Source: a virus. From it: a DNA stretch of 20,211 nucleotides. The DNA is taken from the IMG/VR virus record IMGVR_UViG_3300020188_000070, positions 1 to 20,211 of that record. One strand, written 5' to 3'. Below, piece by piece: positions 1-9,472 of the stretch. A program made the position numbers and the translations under genes. Positions within the stretch are counted from its first letter, which is position 1, and each line of letters opens with the position of its first letter. A model generated the notes under the pieces. The model saw nothing but the letters and a program-made list of their open reading frames with translations. It was not told the origin of the DNA and searched no databases.

Positions 1-61
1 GTATGCGATGGGGCATAACGTCCTTCGCCCTGCTTCTGCAATCGCTCTCTTAGAGGCCTAA
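1..61 (+). CDS. Major capsid protein (T7 gp10-like), C-terminal end only
   Basis: The gene enters from outside the window. The first complete codon is at base 2 and the stop is TAA at 59-61, leaving 19 residues that begin YAMGHNVLRPASA. This closely matches the end of T7 gp10A (AKYAMGHGGLRPEAAGA), which forms the icosahedral shell. Its position just before a terminator and the gp11-like tail tube gene is the T7 order, which supports the call. Only the C-terminus is visible, so nothing can be said about a gp10B-like frameshift product. The reading frame closes cleanly. Confidence 0.85.
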   Translation, partial: YAMGHNVLRPASAIALLEA

Positions 62-68
62 GTTTAAC

Positions 69-100
69 GGAGGGGGAGCTTCGGCTCCTCCTTTTCTTTT
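69..100 (+). terminator. Intrinsic terminator after the capsid gene (T-phi equivalent)
   Basis: A GC-rich hairpin has arms GGGGGAGC (72-79) and GCTCCTCC (84-91) with one G-U pair, closed by a UUCG tetraloop (80-83). The stem can be extended by A-U and G-U pairs into the flanks. It is followed by TTTTCTTTT (92-100). T7 has its main late terminator, T-phi, at the same place, just after gene 10. It would let capsid mRNA accumulate above the downstream tail and core genes. Confidence 0.9.
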
Positions 101-113
101 AAGGATATACCAC

Positions 114-377
114 ATGGCTATAATGCGCGGAGGCCATAACTTCTCAGCATTGCGTGTTCCTATTAGGACACCTAATCACAAAACAAAATCACACGCTGTA
201 CTTATTGGCACAGTTAAAAAGCCTGAGCTTAAAAGATTTGGGGAACAAGGTGCGAAGACGAACCAAAGTGAGTCCCAACGTGAGCGTTTTAAAAACAGAC
301 ATCAGAAAAATATAAGCCGTGGTGAGCAGAGTGCTGCTTATTGGGCAAACAAAGTTAAATGGAAAAAGAAAGCATAG
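114..377 (+). CDS. Small basic head-region protein, function unknown
   Basis: An 87-residue, strongly basic protein lies between the capsid terminator and the gp11-like gene. The start is ATG 114, preceded by AAGGA at 101-105; a second in-frame ATG at residue 4 is possible. No signal peptide, membrane segment or catalytic motif is visible. The C-terminal part (FKNRHQKN ... AAYWANKVKWKKK) is rich in Lys/Arg and aromatic residues. From memory it recalls small proteins of marine podoviruses and cyanophages with an F-x-x-RH ... YW-x-x-K-x-W ending, but this is a weak match. The stop codon overlaps the ribosome-binding site of the next gene, so it belongs to the structural operon. A minor head or decoration protein is a guess from location. 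Confidence 0.75.
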   Translation: MAIMRGGHNFSALRVPIRTPNHKTKSHAVLIGTVKKPELKRFGEQGAKTNQSESQRERFKNRHQKNISRGEQSAAYWANKVKWKKKA

Positions 378-386
378 GAGGTTAGC

Positions 387-974
387 ATGGCGCAGACAAC
401 CAAGCTAGAAGCAGTTAACACAATGCTATCGGCTATCGGAGAAGCTCCTGTTACTGCATTGAACTTAGGTCTAGTCGAAGCTGACATTGCTGAAACCATC
501 CTAGAGTCTGTCAGTAAAGAGGTGCAGTCACAAGGCTACTCCTTTAACAGACAGCTATCCGTAGTCTTCAATCCAGATAGCAATAATAATATTATATTAC
601 CTGCTGATATTTTAAGAGCAGACAGCACCCAGAAAACAGGCAACCTAGACTTAGTACAACGTGGTCTTAAAATGTTTGATAGGGTCAATAATACCTACAC
701 AATTACTGGCACAGTATATCTTGATATTGTGACCCAACTAGATTTCCTAGACCTCCCCGAAGTAGTCAAGCGTTACATCACCATTAGAGCAGGGCGTATA
801 TTTCTTGACCGTGTTGTCGGTTCAGCAACCCTACATGGTTTCTCAGAAAAAGACGAAGCTCGTGCCTTATCCGAAATAAGGGATATGGAAGGCGAAGGAC
901 AAGATTTTAATATCTTCAACAGCTTTGACACCTTCAGTATTATTAACAGGGTAGCCCAGAGGACTGTCACATGA
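387..974 (+). CDS. Tail tubular protein A (T7 gp11-like)
   Basis: This 195-residue protein matches T7 gp11 in length (196) and in its N-terminus, KLEAVNTMLSAIGEAPV followed by a helix ending EVQSQGYSFNR. gp11 forms the gatekeeper ring between the portal and the nozzle of the short tail. A perfect AGGAGG (376-381) precedes ATG 387 and overlaps the upstream stop. The 3' end overlaps the gp12-like gene by four bases (ATGA at 971-974), as expected for coupled translation of two proteins needed in fixed proportion. No signal peptide or enzymatic motif is seen, as expected for a virion ring protein. Confidence 0.93.
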   Translation: MAQTTKLEAVNTMLSAIGEAPVTALNLGLVEADIAETILESVSKEVQSQGYSFNRQLSVVFNPDSNNNIILPADILRADSTQKTGNLDLVQRGLKMFDRVNNTYTITGTVYLDIVTQLDFLDLPEVVKRYITIRAGRIFLDRVVGSATLHGFSEKDEARALSEIRDMEGEGQDFNIFNSFDTFSIINRVAQRTVT

Positions 975-3340
975 CACTAATTAGTACGTCCATTCCCAAC
1001 CTTATTAACGGTGTATCTCAGCAGCCCCCTTCTATAAGATTGGTGACACAGGCAGAGAAACAAGAGAATGGATTGTCTAGTGTCGTAGATGGCCTAACCA
1101 AAAGACCCCCCACAGAACACCTTGGCTTTATACAAACCAGTCTTAGTACTCAACAACAAACAGACTTTGATAAAGCCTTTATTCACCCTATTAGAAACTC
1201 TGATAACTCGTTACATTTTTTAACTATACAAAAAGATGGGACAGTAAGTGTTACAGATAGTGCAGGTAGTAATGTCTCAGTCACTTCCGCTAGTACTGTG
1301 GCTTCATACCTTTCGGGTTTAACTAATCCCTCAATAGAACTTACCGCTACCACTGTTGCTGATTTTACGTTTCTTTTGAACAAGACAAAAACAACAGCCA
1401 TGAGTTCTACTGTTTCTCCAACACGCACTCCCGAAGCTTTAGTTCAAGTAGCTAAAGGGGATTACAGGGTTACCTACGGCATTGTAATAACAAAAGGTGG
1501 AGTTTCATATTCACGCTATCTCAGTACAATGGCATCCGTACAAGATACTACTAGTCTTTCATCTAATGCAGAATTTTCTATACAGACTGACCGTATAGCC
1601 CGAAATCTACGGTACACCGCAACGCTTGAATCTTCTTTTTATGGAAACGGAGCAGGTGGGACTATTCCTGGTTTAAATTTTGTAATGTACGGTAACGTCA
1701 TTCATATTTATGGAAGCACAGCATCAGACGATTTTACCATATCGGTATCTGATGGAAGAGGTGGTGACCATCTAAGAGTTTTTAAAACTGAAACAGGTGA
1801 CTTCAAAAAACTTCCAAACGAAGCACCAGAGAATTTTAAAATAAAAGTCGTAGGAGACAATCAAAAAGGTCAAGATGATTATTATGTTGAGTTTAGAAAA
1901 ATTGCAAACGGAAGGCCTGTTTGGAAGGAAACTATAGGAGACAATATTCAAACGACTATTGACCCTGCTACGATGCCCTACCAACTAGTCTACGATGGGT
2001 CAAGTTACTCACTTGAGGCTATGACTTTTGACACTAGACTTGTAGGGGATGATGATACCAACCCTGTGCCTTCCTTTATTGGGCAAAAAATTAATGATGT
2101 TTTCTTTCACAGAAACAGACTTGGCTTCCTAGCAGATGAAAATGTTATCTTTAGTGAAGCCGGAGAGTACTTTAATTTCTTCAGTAAAACGGTGCTTATT
2201 TTAGCAGACAGCGCACCTATTGATGTTGCTGTATCAAACAACCAAGTCTCTATCCTAAGACATGCTGTACCCTTTAATGAAAGTCTAATATTATTCTCAG
2301 ACTTCTCACAGTTCCGCTTATCTGCCACACAGTTACTTACACCTGAGACAGTCTCTATTGACGTGACTACTCGTTTTGAAGCAAGCCTTGACGCAAAGCC
2401 AAAAGGTGCAGGAAAGTTTGTTTATTTCCCTACCAAGAAAGGTTCGTTTTCTGGAGTGAGGGAATACTTTGTGGATGTAGATTCCGAAACAAACGATGCA
2501 GCAGAGATAACAGCACACATTCCAACCTACATTGCAGGTACAGTGAAACACATGGCAGCATCTTCTAATGAAGATATGTTGCTTTTAACAACAGATGACG
2601 ATGCTAAAGTTGTTTATCCATACAAGTTCTTTTACCAAGGCAATGACAAATTACAATCAGCTTGGTCACAATGGAAGTTTTCTGGCGATGTACGTTTCAT
2701 GGAATTTGACCAATCAGACATATATTTTGTAGTGCAGTACGGAGCATCAGTTGCTCTGGAACGTATGAATTTATCTCGTGACGTTGCTTTAGCAGATACC
2801 TCCTTTCCTATTTTACTTGATAGGAGAGTAAAGTTAACAGGTAATGCTACATTGCCTTACACAGATAATACTGCTGTATATGTCACTACAACAGGGGCTG
2901 TTGTAACAGCGTCAGCCGCAGCAACTCATCAAGCTGGTGGTGGTACAGTATATGCAGGCGTTCCTTATAATCTTCTGTACCGTTTTTCCCAGCAAGTATT
3001 CCGTAGAGGTAAAGAGCCTATAACTACAGGCAGACTGCAATTGAAAAACATGGCGGTTGTCTATGCTAACACAGGTTTCTTTAACGTAGTCACAGTGCCA
3101 CATAAGAACCTTCCTGTTGGTTCTCGTAAAACTTATACCAGAGCGTTCACAGGTAGAGTGGTAGGTAGCGGAACTAATGTCCTTGGAACAGTTCCTTTGG
3201 ACACTGGAACTTATCGTTTTGGACTCCAAGCTAACGCACAGAACGCCCAGATAGAGCTACAAAGCGATAGCCACCTGCCCTGTTCATTCCAAGGAGCAGA
3301 GGTAGAAGCGGAGTTTGTGTTGCGTTCACAGAGAATGTAA
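971..3340 (+). CDS. Tail tubular protein B / nozzle (T7 gp12-like)
   Basis: The product has 789 residues against 794 for T7 gp12, the nozzle of the tail that, with gp11, presents the fibre attachment sites. Family-typical features are the start ISTSIPNLINGVSQQPPSIR and a central NRLGFLADENVIFSEAGEYFNFF segment, followed by long beta-rich sequence. It starts at ATG 971 within the stop of the gp11-like gene. The gp13-like ATG follows its stop immediately. No frameshift or internal stop is seen. The identification is firm from the N-terminal motif, length and gene order. Confidence 0.93.
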   Translation: MTLISTSIPNLINGVSQQPPSIRLVTQAEKQENGLSSVVDGLTKRPPTEHLGFIQTSLSTQQQTDFDKAFIHPIRNSDNSLHFLTIQKDGTVSVTDSAGSNVSVTSASTVASYLSGLTNPSIELTATTVADFTFLLNKTKTTAMSSTVSPTRTPEALVQVAKGDYRVTYGIVITKGGVSYSRYLSTMASVQDTTSLSSNAEFSIQTDRIARNLRYTATLESSFYGNGAGGTIPGLNFVMYGNVIHIYGSTASDDFTISVSDGRGGDHLRVFKTETGDFKKLPNEAPENFKIKVVGDNQKGQDDYYVEFRKIANGRPVWKETIGDNIQTTIDPATMPYQLVYDGSSYSLEAMTFDTRLVGDDDTNPVPSFIGQKINDVFFHRNRLGFLADENVIFSEAGEYFNFFSKTVLILADSAPIDVAVSNNQVSILRHAVPFNESLILFSDFSQFRLSATQLLTPETVSIDVTTRFEASLDAKPKGAGKFVYFPTKKGSFSGVREYFVDVDSETNDAAEITAHIPTYIAGTVKHMAASSNEDMLLLTTDDDAKVVYPYKFFYQGNDKLQSAWSQWKFSGDVRFMEFDQSDIYFVVQYGASVALERMNLSRDVALADTSFPILLDRRVKLTGNATLPYTDNTAVYVTTTGAVVTASAAATHQAGGGTVYAGVPYNLLYRFSQQVFRRGKEPITTGRLQLKNMAVVYANTGFFNVVTVPHKNLPVGSRKTYTRAFTGRVVGSGTNVLGTVPLDTGTYRFGLQANAQNAQIELQSDSHLPCSFQGAEVEAEFVLRSQRM

Positions 3341-3796
3341 ATGGAAGCTTACTTTAGACCATATAAAGACACAGACTTTGCAGAGGTAGCCAACAATATG
3401 AGTGAGGCAGACAGACTTGAGGTCAGTCTATCTCACGGCTACACGGCGCATGAAGCGTTGCTGAGAGCCTGTAGTAAGTCTGTTGAAGCAAACACAATGG
3501 TTGGCTCTCAGGGTGAACTACTAGGCATGTTCGGTCTTTGTTATGTTGATGACCTCGTTGGTAGTCCTTGGATGTTATCAACTGGCAAGCTTGCGGATTA
3601 CTACATCAAGTTTCTACGTCAAAGTAGGCAGTGGGTTCTGGATGCTAATGACCAACGTAATGTTCTGTTTAACTATGTTCATGCTGAAAATAAAAATGCA
3701 ATCAAATGGCTTGGGTTTCTGGGCTTTAGTTTTATTCGGAAGCTCAACTACGGAGTGGGCAATGCTCCCTTCTATGAATTTGTGAGGATTAAATAA
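3341..3796 (+). CDS. gp13-like protein with a GNAT acetyltransferase-like fold
   Basis: This 151-residue protein sits where T7 encodes gp13 (138 aa), a small protein required for assembly of the internal core. It opens with an R-P-x-x-x-T/D-F acceptor-like strand (YFRPYKDTDFAEV). The second half carries LFNYVHAENKNAIKWLGFLGFSF, the N-x-x-A-I-x-x-L-x-x-x-GF pattern typical of GNAT folds and also visible in T7 gp13. A glycine-rich acetyl-CoA loop is not obvious, so enzymatic activity is doubtful. The start codon directly follows the previous stop with only a weak Shine-Dalgarno, suggesting translational coupling. The stop shares one base with the next ATG (TAATG). Confidence 0.8.
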   Translation: MEAYFRPYKDTDFAEVANNMSEADRLEVSLSHGYTAHEALLRACSKSVEANTMVGSQGELLGMFGLCYVDDLVGSPWMLSTGKLADYYIKFLRQSRQWVLDANDQRNVLFNYVHAENKNAIKWLGFLGFSFIRKLNYGVGNAPFYEFVRIK

Positions 3797-4338
3797 TGTG
3801 TGTACCACCTCAAATAGCAATGGCTGTAGCTTCAGCAGGCATGAAGTATATAGAATATACAAATGACGTGTCTGACTACAATCAAACGACAGCAAATAAT
3901 GCCAACAATAGGCGCAGTGCTGTTAATGCTAGAGATATGCAGATTAGGCAGACTAGTTTGAGACAAGAGCAAGAAAACGATAAACTTGCAGATGAGAAAT
4001 TCAACAACGTCCTACAAGCCGCCAAAAATTCAGAAACACTAAAGACTGCTGCAGGTGAAGATAATATTCTAGGCAGGTCTATTGACCGCGCATTAAACAT
4101 GAGTATTGCCGATGGTCTTAGAAACGACACCAAGCTGTCCATCCAATCAGATATGGTTAACCAACAAGCTGGCATGGACGTTATGGAAATCCAAGCACGT
4201 CTTGAGGGACGCTTAGGGCAAATTGTTGACCCCAACCCACCAAGTGCTGCAGAGGCAGTTATTGGCATGGCAACGTCTGCGTATGCAGGTCATCAGTCAG
4301 TTCCAGAAGATACTACATGGGCTAATATGTTTAGTTAG
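3796..4338 (+). CDS. Internal virion protein B (T7 gp14-like)
   Basis: The product has 180 residues (T7 gp14: 196) and the same kind of N-terminus, M-C followed by a short hydrophobic Ala-rich helix. After that comes a polar, Gln/Asn-rich helical stretch (QIRQTSLRQEQENDKLADEK) and a small-residue tail (AEAVIGMATSAYAG) resembling the T7 ending ASAYASG. gp14 is ejected first and forms the outer-membrane part of the DNA translocation channel. A GAGGA box lies just before ATG 3796, inside the end of the gp13-like gene. Assignment rests on N-terminal pattern, length and order, since sequence identity in this family is low. Confidence 0.82.
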   Translation: MCVPPQIAMAVASAGMKYIEYTNDVSDYNQTTANNANNRRSAVNARDMQIRQTSLRQEQENDKLADEKFNNVLQAAKNSETLKTAAGEDNILGRSIDRALNMSIADGLRNDTKLSIQSDMVNQQAGMDVMEIQARLEGRLGQIVDPNPPSAAEAVIGMATSAYAGHQSVPEDTTWANMFS

Positions 4339-4346
4339 GAAAAGTT

Positions 4347-5945
4347 ATGGCATCTAAAAGAAGTCAGGTTCGCAGCAACCTACAAACAATAACTGCTAAC
4401 CAACCTGTAGCCAGAGTAATTGATACCTTTGCTCCTTCTGCTGCCCCTGCTCCGCGAAAGACAGACACTACAGATATTCTAAAGACTTTAATTAACTTTG
4501 GGCAATCTCAAGGTAAGAGAATAGCAGCACAAAAAAAGGCAGAACAGGAAGCGTTAGAGCAACAAGAAAAAGATGCTGTTGAGTTAGCTTTCCTAGAAGA
4601 CCCTGACCAATTTGCTAAAGATTTACGCTTAGGTAAATTTAATAACCTTACTCCACCAGCCAAGCTTTTAGCTGCAGAGCAACTGGGAACAAGGTTAGCT
4701 CGTAAGTACAACGTGTTTCTCAGGGAAGAGTATGAAAAAGCTGGGCTTGATAAAAGTGATGATGCAGGTGCTTTCTTTGAATTTGAGAACACCATGCGTA
4801 CTAAGTTTATTCAAAACAATGGGGATGCTTTTACAAAACAAGGTGTGTCAACAGGGTTCTCTAAGAACTTCCGACAGTATATACAGGCCTTAGACTCCAC
4901 ACATACCCAGACAGCTAATACAAATTTAAAAGCCAACCAAGAGCTAGGCTTTAGCGATGCCATCACAGCTAATATTGATGGTGTGTTAAATGGCTCTATT
5001 AGTCCTACCGACTTTGGCACTAGGATTAGACTTGCACAAAACGATGCAAAACTTGGGTATAACTTTGATAACAACAAAGCCAATGCTTTAACCACAGATG
5101 CGTTAATTGCATACTCTGCAGGAAACAATGGTCTTACTTTTAAACAACGTAGGGATGTACTCAAGTTAGGTGACTTTATTCAAACAAGTCCAGGCAGCAG
5201 TCTAAGTGGTACAAGGGAAGCCAGCTTTAAGCTTGGTAAAGCCTTGGTTGCAATTGATGAAGCAGAAGAAAGAGAGAATGATAAACAGACCAAAGTTTAT
5301 AAAGCTAAAAAGCTTATGGTTACTGACTCTGTTACTGCTAAAATACAAGCAGCCTTAAAAGCTGACCCTAACACAAACTTGAAATCAATTTTAAATGAAG
5401 ATGAATTAAAAGAAGCAAAAGAGTTTTATCCTTCTTACTTAAAAGACTTTGATACCTTCCAAGATTTCTTCCAGAACCAAAGTGCCGAAAGATTAAGTGG
5501 TGATGAAGAAATGGCACTTAGGATGGAAATTGCTGAGTCTAGTAACCGTGATGTTGCAAGACGTATGTTAAATTCAATGGTTGCACAAGGCAAATTAAAG
5601 GGTGATGCCACAGTTTTTGGTAAACTTGTTTCAGACATCCAACGAATACCTGCAGATGCCACCACTAAAGCACGTCCTCAGTTTACGAGAGATGCACTTT
5701 ATCAATCTAGTTTTAGATTACTAGGTGGAAAAGTTGCTAATGACGGTAGTTTCATACCAGGTGCTGAGCCTCCAGACCCAGACGTAACAACAAAGCTAGA
5801 ATTTTTCAACTTTGCATTTCAAGATTTATACTTAGGAACAACTCTTGTTGATGGCAAAGCATATATAGATATGTCTCGTATAGAACAGGCCGCTGCGGTT
5901 AGAGCCTTATATTTTAAAGCTAAAGAATATGTACCTATCGAATAA
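4347..5945 (+). CDS. Internal core protein (T7 gp15-like)
   Basis: This 532-residue protein occupies the gp15 position between gp14-like and gp16-like genes. T7 gp15 is 747 aa, so this is a short version. The N-terminus is disordered and Ala/Pro-rich. A charged helical segment follows (about residues 55-75, rich in K/E/Q), and the rest is mostly alpha-helical with many DPD/EDP turns, consistent with a tubular core/ejection protein. No lytic transglycosylase or other enzyme motif was seen. AGGA precedes ATG 4347. Function is inferred mainly from gene order, size and composition. Confidence 0.75.
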   Translation: MASKRSQVRSNLQTITANQPVARVIDTFAPSAAPAPRKTDTTDILKTLINFGQSQGKRIAAQKKAEQEALEQQEKDAVELAFLEDPDQFAKDLRLGKFNNLTPPAKLLAAEQLGTRLARKYNVFLREEYEKAGLDKSDDAGAFFEFENTMRTKFIQNNGDAFTKQGVSTGFSKNFRQYIQALDSTHTQTANTNLKANQELGFSDAITANIDGVLNGSISPTDFGTRIRLAQNDAKLGYNFDNNKANALTTDALIAYSAGNNGLTFKQRRDVLKLGDFIQTSPGSSLSGTREASFKLGKALVAIDEAEERENDKQTKVYKAKKLMVTDSVTAKIQAALKADPNTNLKSILNEDELKEAKEFYPSYLKDFDTFQDFFQNQSAERLSGDEEMALRMEIAESSNRDVARRMLNSMVAQGKLKGDATVFGKLVSDIQRIPADATTKARPQFTRDALYQSSFRLLGGKVANDGSFIPGAEPPDPDVTTKLEFFNFAFQDLYLGTTLVDGKAYIDMSRIEQAAAVRALYFKAKEYVPIE

Positions 5946-5956
5946 AGGAGTCACAT

Positions 5957-8900
5957 ATGGCTGAGCCAGATATTGCTACATCTGTGGATGAAGAGCAAAA
6001 CGATGGTATTATTGAAACAGTGGCGCAAAACATTGCAGAGATACCCGAAGCTGCGGCTCAGGGGTTGGTTAAAGGTGTAGCTGAATTTGATGATAAATTT
6101 AATGCCGTTACTGGCGGTGCATTGGATACTGTCAATGAATGGATGAACGAAAACCTATTTGATTTAGGTAATATTGGCACAGATGAAGATGGTGGCATTG
6201 TTTACTATCGTGTTGCTGAGGCTATGAAACAAGCTAAGGAACTTGGATTAGAAGATGAAGAATTTAATGCTTACGTCAAAGACAAAGCACAAGTAGTCAA
6301 CCTCACTGACGGTGTAAAAACTTTTACAGGTAAAATGACAGCAGGACTTGCTCAATTTGCAGTCGGTTGGTTACCAGCAAATCGCGCCTTGAGTGTAGTT
6401 AATACATCAACCAAGCTAGGCAAAGGCGTAAAACTGGCTGCTGAAGGTGCAGCCGCAGAGGTACTAGCTTTTGACAAACATGAAGCACGACTGTCAAACC
6501 TCATTGAAGATTACCCAGAACTATCAAATCCAGTGACAGCGTATCTTGCTGCTGACCCTAATGACAGCACAGCCGAAGCTATTTTTAAGCAAGCTGTCGA
6601 AGGCGTTATGTTAGAAGGTGCAGCCTTAGTCGTAATAGCAGGGGTAAAAGCTCTAAGAGCAGCACGAAACGGCTCTGAAGACGCTACATCCCTCGCAGAG
6701 ACTGCATCAAAAGAAGCTGAAAGAATTGCTCCTACTATGGGAGATGATTTAGTAGCAGAGCTTGATGCTTTCAAAGAATCAAACCAAATCATTATTGATG
6801 CAAACGAAAAAGCAGCCACCTTAACAGGAGCAGAACGAGCTAGAGTTAGAGCAGATGGGCGCAGTGAAGCTACTGCTGCTATGTCTGACGATGCCTTAGC
6901 AGACCTGCAGTCTAAAGGTGGCGCAGTAACCAAAACCCAAGCTGAACAAACCCAAGCTGCTAAGATAAGAATTGGTGGGTTCTTTGCTAAGTATGGCGAA
7001 AACACTGATGAAGCTCTTGATGCCATTCTTGCTAGGTTTGGAGGCAATGAAGACAAAGCTGCAAAGTTTGTAGCAGACGCTGCAGTCGTAGCGGATATTG
7101 CCAAAACCAAATTTTCAAATACCCATGCTGCCTACAATGCTGGCGAAGCATCCTATGAAGATGCAATGACAGCTTTTGTACGAGCTATAACAGCTATAAA
7201 CTATGCGCGTGGCGGTGTATCTTCTGCAGGTAGAGCATTAGATTTTTCTAAAGTTATTAATGGGTGGGAAGTAAACACTATGGAAGTGGCTCTGAAGACA
7301 GGAGCCTTCTTGCAACAAGACTTAAAAGCACAGAACAAATTCTTTGCTAGCCTTGGTAAGTATGCAACTTCTTTAAAAAACGGTGGTTCTCGCGCTGTCG
7401 GGATGGTCAACGAGTTGTTTATCAACTCTATCCTATCCGGCTTTAAGACACACTTAGTCAACATAGGCTCTAACACTTACACTATGCTTACCATGCCTAT
7501 GGAAAAAGCTATTGGCGCAGCCATAATGGGCAATCGTTCTGACATGATGAAAGCCTTGAGGATGTATCAGGGCTTTGCTTACGGAAGTTTAGCATCTGCT
7601 AAGGGAGCCTTTAGTGCAATTAAAAGTGGAGCTACAAAACTAGACGCTGACTATTCCATTCTGGAAGATGGAAAGATGATGCGTGACGGTTACATCCCTA
7701 ATTGGATGGGTGGTGGTATTATCCGCGCCCCTACACGCCTCCTCGCAGCAGAAGATGAGTTCTTTAAACAGATTAATTTTCGTGCCTTTGTGTACTCAGA
7801 AGCAGTTACAGCAGGCCGTGCATTAATTAAAGAAGGTAAGTTAGACAAGTCACAGTTATCTAAATATGTAGATGGAGAAGTTGAAAAAGCTGTAAACATC
7901 CAGATGGAACAGGCAATGAACGGTACAAGAAGTACTGATGCTATGGCTCCAACTGCAGATGCAGCAATACAATACGGACGTACTGCTACCTTTACTCAAG
8001 GCTTAGATGGAAAAATATCACAAGGTATTAGTAAGGCTGTTACAGAATTTCCTATCCTTCGTCAGATAAATCCATTTGTAAGAACTCCTCTAAACCTTTT
8101 GTCCTATACAGTACAGCGAAGCCCCTTGTTCCTACTATCAGGAAGATGGCGCAGAGACTTTATGTCTGGAGGTACACGTCAGGGCGAAGCAATTACTAGA
8201 GCAACTGTAGGCAGTGGACTAGCTTACTATTTCTATAATCTAGCAGTTGAAGGTAAGATAACTGGCTCAGGCGAACAGCTTGATGTAGACCAACTAAAAG
8301 GCCTACAGGATATTGCAGGGTACGATAAGAACTCTGTAGTGACTGAAGAAGGTTACGTCAATGTACAGCGTTTATCCCCTGCCCTAGACCTTATGACCAT
8401 CATGGCTTCGATTCACGAACTGAATAAGTTCGGAAACAAAGAAGCTGCAGATGAGATGGCTATGGGAGTAACTATGGTCATCACAGAAATGATGCGTGAT
8501 AAATCATTCATGCAGGGTATTGATGACTTCTTCAATGCTATTGATGACCCTGAGCGTTACGGTACATCCTACATGGCTAATCGTGCTGGGGCATTAATGC
8601 CTTACTCTGGCCTTATCAAATCCATCAATCAAGAATTAGCTGACCCCAAGAACAGAAAAATACGCACTGTTCTTGATGGGTTCTACCGCAACACTCCAGG
8701 CCTGTCTGATGAGCTTGACCCACACTACAACATCCTTGGTGAAGAAAAGTTTATTCCAGAGTTTTATGGAGTAGATTTTGCGTCACCTGTGGGCTGGTCT
8801 GAATTGAAAGACAACCCATTAGCTGATGAGTGGATGGCTGCTTTAGAAAATGGAGTTCCTTACAATGTAGGGATGCCCCCTTTGAATAAAGATGGCATAG

Positions 8901-9472
8901 ACCTTACGGATAGAGCGTTTGCCACAGATAAAGATGGTAACCCTTTAGACCCTAGACTTGAGCGTGGCACAGCCTATGGCGAGTGGATGCGGAGAACTGG
9001 TCTTATTAAGGAAAAAGTTGCTCTTGGTGGAAAAGAATTAGGAACTGGTGAGTTAACGCTAAGACAAGCTCTGACAGCCTTAGTGCAATCTGATGATTTT
9101 AAGAACGATGGCACAGGAAACATTCGTATTGGCGATAGAGTCTATACAGGGACAAAGCAGCAAGTAGTGAAAAAAGTAATAAACCTGTACCGCAACACTG
9201 CTTGGGAACTCATGGTTGGTAAAAATCCTTACACAACGAGAGCCGAAGATAAATCACCTTTAGGTGTCTTTGGTTCTGATGGTATTCTGTATGAACATAA
9301 AGCACCACTAAATCCAAAGTATACACAGTTCCCACTCTATCAAAAACTGTCTGTGGCTTACTGGAATAACCATCGAAACAAAAACACTTATTCTCAATCC
9401 CCCGAAGGTCAGAAATGGATGAATGAGAATGAAACACAACTTAATAGCGTACTCACAGGAGGCACTAACTAA
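5957..9472 (+). CDS. Internal virion protein D (T7 gp16-like), without visible transglycosylase domain
   Basis: At 1171 residues this is the largest gene in the window, in the place of T7 gp16 (1318 aa), which spans the inner membrane during ejection. T7 gp16 begins with a lytic transglycosylase domain. Here the first ~120 residues are acidic and helical (IIETVAQNIAEIPEAAAQGL) and no such motif is seen. Conserved-looking segments of large phage ejection proteins are present around residues 480-530 (LSGFKTHLVNIGSNTYTML) and 690-720 (RQINPFVRTPLNLLSY). Hydrophobic stretches near residues 130-145 and 210-230 could contact membrane. A strong AAAGGAG precedes ATG 5957. The stop overlaps the next ATG by one base. 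Confidence 0.8.
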   Translation: MAEPDIATSVDEEQNDGIIETVAQNIAEIPEAAAQGLVKGVAEFDDKFNAVTGGALDTVNEWMNENLFDLGNIGTDEDGGIVYYRVAEAMKQAKELGLEDEEFNAYVKDKAQVVNLTDGVKTFTGKMTAGLAQFAVGWLPANRALSVVNTSTKLGKGVKLAAEGAAAEVLAFDKHEARLSNLIEDYPELSNPVTAYLAADPNDSTAEAIFKQAVEGVMLEGAALVVIAGVKALRAARNGSEDATSLAETASKEAERIAPTMGDDLVAELDAFKESNQIIIDANEKAATLTGAERARVRADGRSEATAAMSDDALADLQSKGGAVTKTQAEQTQAAKIRIGGFFAKYGENTDEALDAILARFGGNEDKAAKFVADAAVVADIAKTKFSNTHAAYNAGEASYEDAMTAFVRAITAINYARGGVSSAGRALDFSKVINGWEVNTMEVALKTGAFLQQDLKAQNKFFASLGKYATSLKNGGSRAVGMVNELFINSILSGFKTHLVNIGSNTYTMLTMPMEKAIGAAIMGNRSDMMKALRMYQGFAYGSLASAKGAFSAIKSGATKLDADYSILEDGKMMRDGYIPNWMGGGIIRAPTRLLAAEDEFFKQINFRAFVYSEAVTAGRALIKEGKLDKSQLSKYVDGEVEKAVNIQMEQAMNGTRSTDAMAPTADAAIQYGRTATFTQGLDGKISQGISKAVTEFPILRQINPFVRTPLNLLSYTVQRSPLFLLSGRWRRDFMSGGTRQGEAITRATVGSGLAYYFYNLAVEGKITGSGEQLDVDQLKGLQDIAGYDKNSVVTEEGYVNVQRLSPALDLMTIMASIHELNKFGNKEAADEMAMGVTMVITEMMRDKSFMQGIDDFFNAIDDPERYGTSYMANRAGALMPYSGLIKSINQELADPKNRKIRTVLDGFYRNTPGLSDELDPHYNILGEEKFIPEFYGVDFASPVGWSELKDNPLADEWMAALENGVPYNVGMPPLNKDGIDLTDRAFATDKDGNPLDPRLERGTAYGEWMRRTGLIKEKVALGGKELGTGELTLRQALTALVQSDDFKNDGTGNIRIGDRVYTGTKQQVVKKVINLYRNTAWELMVGKNPYTTRAEDKSPLGVFGSDGILYEHKAPLNPKYTQFPLYQKLSVAYWNNHRNKNTYSQSPEGQKWMNENETQLNSVLTGGTN

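Noticed and set aside
1931-1941. ACTATAGGAGA inside the gp12-like gene as a phage promoter
   Set aside because: Only the short core resembles T7; the upstream bases do not match and it lies mid-gene with no gene start nearby.
3543-3785. 80-aa frame inside the gp13-like gene
   Set aside because: Alternative-frame shadow; the gp13-like frame is supported by overlaps at both ends and by the GNAT-like motif.
6511-7110. 199-aa open frame on the minus strand
   Set aside because: It lies wholly inside the gp16-like gene, is rich in Ala/Ser as antisense of an Ala-rich protein, and has no ribosome-binding site or recognisable domain.
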